6,736 bases of DNA from positions 1 through 6,736 of the forward strand of contig ONPE01000138.1 in NCBI GenBank assembly GCA_900319615.1, given 5' to 3'. The translations under genes and the position numbers were made by a program. The stretch's first letter is position 1. The number at the start of each line of letters is the position of its first letter. The notes beneath the pieces are model-generated. The model did not search any database. It saw only the letters and a list, made by a program, of their open reading frames with translations, and was not told the origin of the DNA. Source of the DNA: an uncultured Eubacteriales bacterium. Its GTDB lineage: Bacteria > Bacillota > Clostridia > Oscillospirales > Acutalibacteraceae. This document shows, piece after piece, positions 1-5,634 of the stretch.

Positions 1-159
1 GAACACCCACTGTACGAAGACCTCGCACCAGTCGTAGCCCGAGCCGGAGACCTCCGCTCCGTAATACCATGTGTTGTACTTGCACCTTTTGACGTCGGAC
101 GCCGCCGTACCGACCTCGCCGCGCGCTATGGTAAGGATCTTTTCTGCGCTTACACTCAT
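1..159 (-). CDS. CHAP-domain phage lysin (amidase/endopeptidase), N-terminal part only
   Basis: The first 53 codons of a gene that continues past the left edge. Translation begins MSVSAEKILTIARGEVG and continues through KYNTWYYG to GYDWCEVFVQWVF. The WCEVFVQWVF segment matches the CHAP-domain context in which the catalytic Cys (residue 44 here) opens a helix. The VG...NTWYYG stretch before it is the usual lead-in of CHAP lysins from phages of Gram-positive bacteria. Such enzymes cut peptidoglycan amide or peptide bonds at lysis or at tail entry. The catalytic His would lie outside the window, so activity cannot be judged. The start is well supported: a GGAGG at 166-170 sits six bases before the ATG and overlaps the stop codon of the upstream gene (TAGGAGG), suggesting coupled translation. 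A bacterial CHAP hydrolase is possible, but the baseplate-like neighbour favours phage origin. Confidence 0.75.
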   Translation of the reverse strand, partial: MSVSAEKILTIARGEVGTAASDVKRCKYNTWYYGAEVSGSGYDWCEVFVQWVF

Positions 160-169
160 GACGCGCCTC

Positions 170-721
170 CTATACAGCCGCGAGCTGTGCCTCGACGCCT
201 CCGAGCATAGCGTCGATATCGCTTTTTCCGTAGACCTCGCCGTACAGCGCAACGCGGATGTCCTCTCCCTCATCGGGGATGTAAACGCCGCCGGACGAGA
301 CATACGGCAGCTTTGCTTCGACCTCCTCAACACGCTCCGCGAGCCTCGAAAGGTCGGACGGATCGACGTCCGAACCCTCGTCGTCTTCGGAATATCCTAC
401 CAAAAAGAAATCCCTCGTCGTGTGGGTTGTTCCGGTGAGATCATCCTCGAGCCTCAGCTGAGCCGTGACTATGCCGGGCTTTTTGATGTGCTCCCTGCGG
501 ACGACCCAAGTGAGCACGGTATCGCTGTCGACCTGTTCCGACGGCAGCTCTGCGCTGCAAACGGAGCCGTCGTCAAATCTCAGGCATAGGGTGAATGTGC
601 TGTTTGCCGCCGCATGATCGCAGATGACAAACTGCTTCTCTGCGAACGAATCATCGCCTGCGAATCCGATGAAGCGTTCGTCTTCGGGGATAGTCAATTT
701 CCCCGATCGGATAGTGATCAT
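170..721 (-). CDS. Phage baseplate/tail-like protein (BppU-type N-terminus suspected)
   Basis: A 183-residue protein starting MITIRSGKLTIPEDERFIGFAGD. Residues 1-110 look like a beta-rich domain of the kind at the N-terminus of Gram-positive phage upper-baseplate or tail-appendage proteins: a short intro, an LRFDDGS strand pair, TWVVRREHIKKPGIVTAQL, then TTRDFFLVG. Residues 111-120 are an acidic linker, 121-138 (PSDLSRLAERVEEVEAKL) form a probable short coiled coil, and the tail ends YGKSDIDAMLGGVEAQLAAV. No signal peptide or membrane segment is seen. A GTG three codons upstream (730) also opens the frame, but the AGGAGG at 730-735 overlaps it and lies eight bases from the ATG at 721, so 721 is chosen. 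The CHAP lysin gene follows after ten bases. The assignment rests on remembered similarity; a structural role in a tail or baseplate is inferred. Confidence 0.65.
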   Translation of the reverse strand: MITIRSGKLTIPEDERFIGFAGDDSFAEKQFVICDHAAANSTFTLCLRFDDGSVCSAELPSEQVDSDTVLTWVVRREHIKKPGIVTAQLRLEDDLTGTTHTTRDFFLVGYSEDDEGSDVDPSDLSRLAERVEEVEAKLPYVSSGGVYIPDEGEDIRVALYGEVYGKSDIDAMLGGVEAQLAAV

Positions 722-729
722 ATCAAACA

Positions 730-735
730 CCTCCT
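730..735 (-). promoter_or_regulatory. Ribosome binding site deciding the start of the baseplate-like gene
   Basis: AGGAGG on the minus strand, eight bases before the ATG at 721. It overlaps the alternative GTG at 730, which therefore cannot be served by it. This makes the ATG (MITIRSG) the likely start. Confidence 0.75.
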
Positions 736-750
736 ACCTATGCCCCAAAC

Positions 751-780
751 AAAAAAGAAGTTGCATAAAACTATGCAACT
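751..780 (-). terminator. Rho-independent terminator of the aro operon
   Basis: A perfect 9-bp inverted repeat (AGTTGCATA, loop GTTT, TATGCAACT at 759-780), followed on the minus strand by TCTTTTTTG. It lies about 60 bases after the DAHP synthase stop codon and before the phage-like gene, so it should end the aro transcript. The stem is AT-rich and thus weaker than typical GC-rich stems, but the T-run directly after it is clear. On the plus strand the hairpin is followed by CCTCCGGG and then T-rich sequence, so two-way action is less likely. Confidence 0.8.
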
Positions 781-838
781 CCTCCGGGATTTTTATTTTG
801 TTTTCGGGTTTTCCTATCTGAATGATTTGATTAAAGGA

Positions 839-1873
839 TCAGATCGAATCCGCAAGCTCGAGTATCATGCGCTCGGTTTTCTCCCAGCCGAGGCACGGGT
901 CGGTGATCGACTTGCCGTAGCAGCCGCCGTCTACGCTCTGATTGCCGTCCTCGATGTAGCTCTCGACCATGAAGCCCTTTACCAGCCTTTTCAGATCTTC
1001 GTTATATCTTCTTGCCGCCATGACCTCCCTGATGATACGGGGCTGCTCGAAGGGTCTCTTGCCCGAGTTGCTGTGGTTGGTGTCGATGATGCACGCAGGG
1101 TTCTTGAACATACCCGAGGCGTACAGGCGCAGCAGATGCGTCATATCCTCATAGTGATAGTTAGGCAAGCTCTCGCCGTGCTTGTTCATATAGCCGCGCA
1201 GGATGGCGTGAGCGTACGGATTGCCGTGAGATTGAACCTCCCAGCCGCGGTATATAAAGGTATGACCCTTCTGAGCCGCTGTGATAGCGTTCATCATGAC
1301 AGACAGATCGCCGCCGGTGGGGTTCTTCATGCCCACGGGGATATTAAGACCCGAGGCGACCAGGCGGTGCTGCTGGTTCTCTACGGAACGCGCGCCGATA
1401 GCCACATAGCACAGGATATCGTCGAGATAGCGGTGGTTCTCGGGATAGAGCATCTCGTCGGCGCAGCTGAAGCCGGTCTCCCTTAAAGCGCGGATATGCA
1501 TAGAGCGTATCGCTACGATGCCCTTGAACATATCGGGCTTCTTCTCGGGGTCGGGCTGATGGAGCATACCCTTGTAGCCGGAGCCGGTCGTGCGCGGCTT
1601 ATTGGTGTAGATACGCGGCACGATGAAGATCCTGTCCTCCACCTTATCCTGTACCTTGCGCAGACGGCTGATGTAGTCGATCACGCTGTCCTCGCGGTCA
1701 GCCGAGCAGGGGCCGATGATCAGCACGATGCGGTCGTCTTTGCCTGCAAAGATATCCTGCAGCTGCTTTTCGCGATCCTCTACGATGGCTCGCAGATCGT
1801 CCTCCAGCGGATACATCTTCTTGACCTCCATGGGGATGGTCAGCTTGCGCTCAAAATCCATATTCATGTTCAT
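839..1873 (-). CDS. aroF: 3-deoxy-7-phosphoheptulonate (DAHP) synthase, class I (AroF/G/H type)
   Basis: A 344-residue cytosolic enzyme condensing phosphoenolpyruvate and erythrose 4-phosphate to DAHP, the first step toward chorismate. Visible motifs: IGPCSADRED with metal-ligand Cys56, KPRTTG (92-97) of the PEP site, GARSVENQQHR (160-170), VGMKNPTGG (180-188), DTNHSNSGKR with His267, MVESYIEDGNQ with Glu304, and SITDPCLGWE with Asp325. The Cys/His/Glu/Asp metal set is complete. Length fits the E. coli AroF/AroG/AroH family (about 350), but KPRTTGSGYKG replaces the enterobacterial KPRTTVGWKG. The start MNMNM offers three in-frame ATGs; AGAGGG at 1882-1887 is eight bases from the first, which is chosen. 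It follows the broken tyrA by 18 bases and is last in the operon. Feedback specificity cannot be read from sequence, so the aroF symbol marks family only. Confidence 0.96.
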   Translation of the reverse strand: MNMNMDFERKLTIPMEVKKMYPLEDDLRAIVEDREKQLQDIFAGKDDRIVLIIGPCSADREDSVIDYISRLRKVQDKVEDRIFIVPRIYTNKPRTTGSGYKGMLHQPDPEKKPDMFKGIVAIRSMHIRALRETGFSCADEMLYPENHRYLDDILCYVAIGARSVENQQHRLVASGLNIPVGMKNPTGGDLSVMMNAITAAQKGHTFIYRGWEVQSHGNPYAHAILRGYMNKHGESLPNYHYEDMTHLLRLYASGMFKNPACIIDTNHSNSGKRPFEQPRIIREVMAARRYNEDLKRLVKGFMVESYIEDGNQSVDGGCYGKSITDPCLGWEKTERMILELADSI

Positions 1874-1891
1874 ATCATATACCCTCTTTAT

Positions 1892-2476
1892 TTATTGTTT
1901 TTTCTTATTGAAATACGCTCTTCTCTCGGTGCTCAGGCGCATCTTAGCCCTGAGCTCGTCCACCCTGCCCTCGCTTATCAAATCCCTCAGAGCGGCAAAC
2001 TCGGTCAGGAAGATATCCATGTATTTGAGCAGAGATTCGCGGTTGAGCATGAACAGCTCGCTCCACATCAAGTCGTTGATGTTCGCGATACGCGTCAGAT
2101 CGCGGAAGCTGTCGCCCGTGTAGTCGACAAGGTGCTCGTTGTCGGAGCAGGTCATAAGCGCGACGGCGATGCAGTGGGTGAGCTGCGACAGATAGCCGAT
2201 CATCTCGTCGTGCTCCTCGGGAGTCAGGACGGATATCCGCGCAAAGCCGAGGATCTTGCCGAGGCCGCCTATCCAGTGTATCGCATCTGCGGTATTCTTC
2301 TTCGTAGGCACCACGATGAAGTTAGCGCCGCGGAAGATAGAGTCGTCCGCGTTCTCTACGCCGTAGACCTCACGCCCTGCCATCGGGTGCGACGCGATGA
2401 ACTCTACATCCTCGCGCAGGATATCCTGTATATCATAGACGATGCAGCTCTTGACGCCGGTGACGTCGGTGATCAT
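1892..2476 (-). CDS. C-terminal fragment of prephenate dehydrogenase
   Basis: A 194-residue open frame starting MITDVTGVKSCIVYDIQD. It keeps SHPMAGRE (prephenate-site His), a TPEEHDEMIGYLSQLTHCIAVAL helix with a conserved His, GDSFRDLTRIA, and the helical C-terminal dimerisation region, ending NKKKQ. The ATG is normally an internal Met of the family (...KPGAMITDVTG). The ATGA overlap with the upstream fragment could permit reinitiation, so this piece may be made, but it lacks the whole nucleotide-binding first half. No clear ribosome site of its own was found beyond a weak purine run. Confidence 0.6.
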   Translation of the reverse strand: MITDVTGVKSCIVYDIQDILREDVEFIASHPMAGREVYGVENADDSIFRGANFIVVPTKKNTADAIHWIGGLGKILGFARISVLTPEEHDEMIGYLSQLTHCIAVALMTCSDNEHLVDYTGDSFRDLTRIANINDLMWSELFMLNRESLLKYMDIFLTEFAALRDLISEGRVDELRAKMRLSTERRAYFNKKKQ

Positions 2477-2685
2477 CGCCCCGGGCTTGAAATACTGCTG
2501 ATACTGCTCTCGACCGTTGTGTACGCGTCGTCAACCACATGGTTCTCCAAGGCGTATTCCACTGCTGACTCGCGCTTTTCGATCGCGCTCACGTGGTAGC
2601 CGAGCCTTTTGAGCGCCTTTGCATAGCTGCCGCCTATCAAGCCCAAGCCTACTATCAGTATCCTTGACTGGCTTATCCATTCCAT
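2473..2685 (-). CDS. N-terminal fragment of prephenate dehydrogenase
   Basis: A 70-residue open frame, MEWISQSRILIVGLGLIGGSYAKALKRLGYHVSAIE and onward, holding the GLGLIGG phosphate-binding loop (residues 13-19) and the following beta-alpha unit. After about residue 58 it reads SSISSISSPGR, which is out-of-frame translation of the downstream part. It ends in a TGA that overlaps the ATG of the next fragment (ATGA). Alone it is only part of a Rossmann fold and is unlikely to be a functional protein. Confidence 0.55.
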   Translation of the reverse strand: MEWISQSRILIVGLGLIGGSYAKALKRLGYHVSAIEKRESAVEYALENHVVDDAYTTVESSISSISSPGR

Positions 2686-2686
2686 A

Positions 2687-3889
2687 TCATTTCACCTCTG
2701 CTTGTAATCCTTTCAGCTTTTCGAAGAAGTCGGGGAAGCTCTTGTTAACAGCCTCGGCTCCATCTATGATGCCGCCGGTCTTTGTCGCGAGCACCGAGAG
2801 CGCCATCACGATACGGTGATCGCCGTGACCGAAGAGTATCTCCGTCGGCTTCTTCAACTTTCCGGGACGGACGATAACGTCATTCTCCCCGACCTCGACC
2901 GTGATCCCGAGCTTCATGAGCTCCTCTTTCATAGCCGCGGCACGGTCGCTCTCTTTTATCCTGAGCCTGTGCGTGCCGGTGAACACGGCGCCGTCATGCA
3001 ACGCCGCTACAGCGAACAGCACCGGCCCCAGATCGGGACAATCGGAGATATCTATCGGCCCCGAACCGGTTTTTATTTTCTTAAAAAGAATTTTATATAT
3101 CCTGTCGCCCTGTAGGGAATCCTCTCTCAAACCTTCGACGATGACCTCGCCGCCGGCATGATTCAGCGCTTCGAAGAACGCCGCGTTAGAGTGATCGCCC
3201 TCGACGGTGACGTCGGCGGCTTTGTAACGCTGACCGCCCCTCACCTTATATATACAGCCGTCGTTTTCTATAGTGACGCCGAAATCCGCAAGCGCCTGCA
3301 CCGTCATATCTATATACGGCTTGCTCTCGACGGGCGGCAGGATGTGTATCTCGCAGTCGCCGTCAAGCAGCGGCAGGGCGAACAGCAGCCCCGAGATGAA
3401 CTGGGAGCTAATATCGCCCCTCACCTCGTAAACTCCGCTTTGCAGCCTGCCCCGGACGGTTATGCTCTCGTCGGAACGCATAAAGCTGACGCCTTGTTTT
3501 TGTGCAATATCCTCATACACGCTCATCGGGCGGGTCATCAGATACCGGCTGCCGCTGAGCACGCGCTCTTCACCGCACAGCATACACAGCGGCGTGAAGA
3601 ACCGCAGCGTGCTGCCGCACTCGCGGCACGGGAGCCCGGCTACTCTTCCGATGGCTTTTGTCACATCCGTACCGCGCACATGAGCGGTATCGCCGTCGAT
3701 GACGATCTCAGCCCCGAGAGCACGCAGGCAGTCTATCGTCGCCTTGACGTCCTCGGAGAACGCGAGCCGTCTGACCGTGCTTTCTCCCGCGCTCAGACCC
3801 GCGCATATCAGCAGGCGGTGCGCCATGCTCTTGCTCGGCGGAGCCATGACCGTACCGTGCGGACGGCAGGGCTGTATCTCAACCCTCAT
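2687..3889 (-). CDS. aroA: 3-phosphoshikimate 1-carboxyvinyltransferase (EPSP synthase)
   Basis: A 400-residue cytosolic enzyme transferring the enolpyruvyl group of PEP to shikimate 3-phosphate (step 6). Motifs in order: PPSKSMAHR (17-25; Lys20, Ser21, Arg25 for substrate), ECGSTLRFF (90-98), GDISSQFISGLLFALPLL (158-175), CPDLGP with the catalytic Asp286, LRIKESDR (309-316), GDHRIVMAL (356-364) and KSFPDFFEKL near the C-terminus. All catalytic positions seem present. Where E. coli has the GNAGTAMRP loop this protein has ECGSTLRF, so it is a divergent, Clostridia-like form. Length is slightly short of the usual 420-430. The start overlaps aroQ by 11 bases, with GAGGG six bases before the ATG inside the aroQ end, so the two are probably translationally coupled. 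Around codons 262-276 (IYKILFKKIKTGSGP) the DNA is markedly AT-rich. Confidence 0.97.
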   Translation of the reverse strand: MRVEIQPCRPHGTVMAPPSKSMAHRLLICAGLSAGESTVRRLAFSEDVKATIDCLRALGAEIVIDGDTAHVRGTDVTKAIGRVAGLPCRECGSTLRFFTPLCMLCGEERVLSGSRYLMTRPMSVYEDIAQKQGVSFMRSDESITVRGRLQSGVYEVRGDISSQFISGLLFALPLLDGDCEIHILPPVESKPYIDMTVQALADFGVTIENDGCIYKVRGGQRYKAADVTVEGDHSNAAFFEALNHAGGEVIVEGLREDSLQGDRIYKILFKKIKTGSGPIDISDCPDLGPVLFAVAALHDGAVFTGTHRLRIKESDRAAAMKEELMKLGITVEVGENDVIVRPGKLKKPTEILFGHGDHRIVMALSVLATKTGGIIDGAEAVNKSFPDFFEKLKGLQAEVK

Positions 3890-4313
3890 GGTTATCCCTC
3901 AACAAGTCCATAGCTTCAAGGTAGCCGTCGAAGCCGTGGCCGGATATCGTCGCGACGCACGCCGCCCTGACGTAGCTGATGCGGCGGAACTCCTCGCGCG
4001 AGTCTACGTCGGAGATATGCACCTCCGCCGCCGGGATCGCCACAGCCTTGAGCGCGTCCAATATCGCAACGCTTGTGTGGGTATAAGCGCCGGGATTTAT
4101 CACGATGCCGTCTATCTTACCGTACGCCTCCTGTATCTTATCGACCAGATCGCCCTCGTGGTTGCTCTGGTAGAGCTCGACCTCCGTGCCGGTCTCAGCA
4201 GCGTGAGCGCGTATCATATCGCACAGGTCGGCATAGGTCGCCCTGCCGTAGATACCGGGCTCGCGGATACCGAGCATATTCAGATTCGGGCCGTTTATCA
4301 CTAATATCTTCAT
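3879..4313 (-). CDS. aroQ: 3-dehydroquinate dehydratase, type II
   Basis: A 144-residue enzyme, the usual type II length, dehydrating 3-dehydroquinate to 3-dehydroshikimate (step 3); family members form dodecamers. It begins MKILVINGPNLNMLGIREPGIYG, the type II signature, with Arg17 and the catalytic base Tyr22 on the mobile lid. INPGAYTHTSVAI (72-84) carries Asn73, AEVHISD carries Glu97 and the catalytic His99, SREEFRR supplies the substrate Arg, and SGHGFDGY (124-131) matches the C-terminal signature. No residue loss is apparent. The ribosome site AAGGAG at 4318-4323 is four bases from the ATG. Unlike its neighbours it is separated from the upstream gene by 87 bases containing a palindromic element; downstream it overlaps aroA by 11 bases. 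Confidence 0.97.
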   Translation of the reverse strand: MKILVINGPNLNMLGIREPGIYGRATYADLCDMIRAHAAETGTEVELYQSNHEGDLVDKIQEAYGKIDGIVINPGAYTHTSVAILDALKAVAIPAAEVHISDVDSREEFRRISYVRAACVATISGHGFDGYLEAMDLLRDNHEG

Positions 4314-4332
4314 GGTTTCTCCTTTTACAAAT

Positions 4333-4395
4333 CGGTATTCCCTCTTTGCGGGATTTCTACGTCGGGGATCCGAATCCCCCTCCTCGGAATGACCG
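4333..4395. repeat. Palindromic intergenic element (REP/MITE-like candidate)
   Basis: In the 87-base gap between the aroE-aroK fusion and aroQ. Outer arms CGGTATTCC (4333-4341) and GGAATGACCG (4386-4395) are complementary with one bulged base. Inside lie GGGGAT, loop CCGA, ATCCCC (4364-4379) and a weaker TCCC...GGGA pair (4339-4342 with 4350-4353) that shares bases with the outer stem. The whole could fold as a branched, cloverleaf-like structure. The minus-strand core TCATTCCGAGGA and the CGACGTAGAAATCCC stretch resemble dispersed intergenic repeats of other bacteria, which is memory, not a search. No T-run follows, so a terminator is unlikely. Confidence 0.5.
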
Positions 4396-4400
4396 TTGTA

Positions 4401-5633
4401 CTATTCTCCGTTTATCACAGAATCCGCGACGTCGCCGGGGTCGCAGTCGCCGTCGATCACAAAATCGGCGGTGCTCATATACGTATCAATACGCTTCTCA
4501 TACAGGCGGATCAGCTTCTCGCGCTTATCGGCAAGCGGTCGGTCGTCGGTGGGTATAAGAAACTCCGGCGAGCGGTCGATGAAGAATATCTCGCCGTTCT
4601 GCCGCAGAGCCGTCACATTCTCGGGTCTGAGGATGGCTCCGCCGCCCAAGGAGATCACCTTGCCGCTCAGCGGCGCGACGTCGCGAATTACCGCGCTCTC
4701 GAGGTCGCGGAAGTATCTCTCGCCCTTATCGGCGAATATCTTCCTTATCTCGCCCTCGCGCTCTACGATCAGCTTATCAGTATCGAGCAGCTCCCTGCCG
4801 AGACGCCGAGCGACTATCCTGCTGACCGTAGACTTGCCCGAGGCAGGCATACCGCTGAGGACTATATTTCTTTTATCGAAATATATCTCCTCATATATCT
4901 TATTGGTCAGGCTGACCGTATCCATGTCCTTATCGAGGAACAGCTGCGCCGCGAGGATAGCCTGAGCGACCAGCATATACAGCCCCCCGTCGGCAGGTAT
5001 GCCCCTGTCGCGAGCCGACAGCACCAGCCGGGTGTTCAGCGGATTGTACACCGCGTCGATGACTCCGCTCAGCCGCTCAAACCGCCCGATATCCACCGGA
5101 CAGTCAAAAATGTTGGGGTACATCCCGCAGGGGGTGGTGTTGATGATCACATCCGCGTCGGCATAATCGTCATACGCCTGCTCATAGGTTATCGCGCCGC
5201 CGCTGCCGCTCCTGCTGACGCGCCGTATCTCCTTTGCGCCGAGCCGCTCGCACACCGCTGTCGCAGTCAGAGAAGTACCGCCGGTGCCGAGGATGAGCAC
5301 CTTTTTGTACTTGATAACGATCCCTGCGCGCTCGATAAGCGCCTTCATGCCGCCGAAATCGGTGTTATAGCCATACAGAACGCCGTCTTTATTGACGATG
5401 GTATTCACCGCGCCGATAGCACGGGCGTCGGGCGAGACCTCGTCCAGCAGCGGGATGACGTCCTGCTTGTACGGGATCGTGACATTCAGCGCTTTATAAT
5501 TCTTTTCGAGAATAAAATCTCGTAATTCTTCGTGCTTTAATTCTTTCAAGGAATATTTATAATATCCGAGCTTTTCGTGTATCTCTTTGGAGAAGCTGTG
5601 CGGCAGCCTCTCCCCTATCAATCCGTAATCCAT
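4401..5633 (-). CDS. aroE-aroK: Bifunctional shikimate dehydrogenase / shikimate kinase (AroE-AroK fusion)
   Basis: A single 410-residue frame joining two consecutive enzymes: NADPH reduction of dehydroshikimate to shikimate, then ATP phosphorylation to shikimate 3-phosphate. AroE part, about 1-252: PHSFSKEIH (shikimate Ser13 and Ser15), NVTIPYK with catalytic Lys56, GAVNT, GYNTD with catalytic Asp92, GTGGTS (116-121) of the nucleotide loop, VSRSGS, NTTPCGMYPN and GGLYMLVAQA. AroK part, about 255-410: Walker A GMPASGKST (261-269), DTD with Asp286, FRD with Arg309, GGG (330-332), lid DRPLADKREK, and Arg381 in YEKR. Both active sites look complete, and the linker is almost nil (NKIYEEIYFDKRNIVLSG). 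The frame is open 13 codons further upstream, but GGAGG at 5639-5643 is five bases from this ATG and alignment begins at MDYGLIG. The start is one base after the aroC stop. Confidence 0.95.
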   Translation of the reverse strand: MDYGLIGERLPHSFSKEIHEKLGYYKYSLKELKHEELRDFILEKNYKALNVTIPYKQDVIPLLDEVSPDARAIGAVNTIVNKDGVLYGYNTDFGGMKALIERAGIVIKYKKVLILGTGGTSLTATAVCERLGAKEIRRVSRSGSGGAITYEQAYDDYADADVIINTTPCGMYPNIFDCPVDIGRFERLSGVIDAVYNPLNTRLVLSARDRGIPADGGLYMLVAQAILAAQLFLDKDMDTVSLTNKIYEEIYFDKRNIVLSGMPASGKSTVSRIVARRLGRELLDTDKLIVEREGEIRKIFADKGERYFRDLESAVIRDVAPLSGKVISLGGGAILRPENVTALRQNGEIFFIDRSPEFLIPTDDRPLADKREKLIRLYEKRIDTYMSTADFVIDGDCDPGDVADSVINGE

Positions 5634-5634
5634 C

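Larger units (their letters stand above)
1..721 (-). mobile_element. Phage-derived fragment (baseplate-like gene plus lysin)
   Basis: Two adjacent minus-strand genes, a baseplate/tail-like protein and a CHAP lysin, have the order expected at the 3' end of a phage late operon. Immediately upstream lies the aro operon rather than further tail genes, so this is either the edge of a prophage, a remnant, or a small captured module. No integrase, attachment repeat or tRNA is visible. The left boundary is outside the window, and the right boundary is placed at the gene start only for convenience. Confidence 0.45.
1892..2685 (-). pseudogene. tyrA: Prephenate dehydrogenase, broken by internal deletion and frame change
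   Basis: This would oxidise prephenate to 4-hydroxyphenylpyruvate with NAD(P)+ in tyrosine synthesis. The 5' part encodes RILIVGLGLIGGSYAKAL, the Rossmann dinucleotide-binding loop, and runs to about DDAYTTVE. The 3' part, in another frame, encodes YFKPGAMITDVTGVK, SHPMAGRE, GYLSQLTHCIAVAL and GDSFRDLTRIA, the substrate-side signatures. Family members carry about 25 more residues between the two, including an ALYP-like strand that ends the nucleotide fold. None of the three frames around 2490-2530 encodes it. The frames differ so that adding 1 (mod 3) bases would restore reading; a deletion of roughly 73-79 bases fits. The gene starts one base after the aroA stop with a GAGGTG ribosome site seven bases upstream. 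A sequencing or assembly error is the main alternative to a true lesion. Confidence 0.85.

Noticed and set aside
71..589. Plus-strand open frame of 172 codons opposite the phage-like genes
   Set aside because: The minus-strand gene there has a strong ribosome site and phage-like sequence; this one has neither.
614..1486. Long plus-strand open frame of 290 codons opposite DAHP synthase
   Set aside because: It lies antisense to a gene with complete family motifs, its translation has no recognisable domain, and GC-biased third positions explain its openness.
2473..2530. Programmed frameshift in tyrA
   Set aside because: A simple slip would join the frames but would not restore the missing conserved residues, and no slippery heptamer is present at the junction.
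1496..2599. Plus-strand open frame of 367 codons opposite tyrA and the DAHP synthase 5' end
   Set aside because: Shadow of the minus-strand genes; it crosses two of them, and the protein resembles nothing and is low in meaningful motifs.
4364..4379. GGGGAT/ATCCCC hairpin as an internal terminator before aroQ
   Set aside because: No T-run follows on either strand and the hairpin lies mid-operon, so it was described as part of a palindromic element instead.
4389..5525. Plus-strand open frame of 378 codons opposite the aroE-aroK fusion
   Set aside because: The minus strand carries every catalytic motif of AroE and AroK; the plus-strand translation is an antisense artefact.
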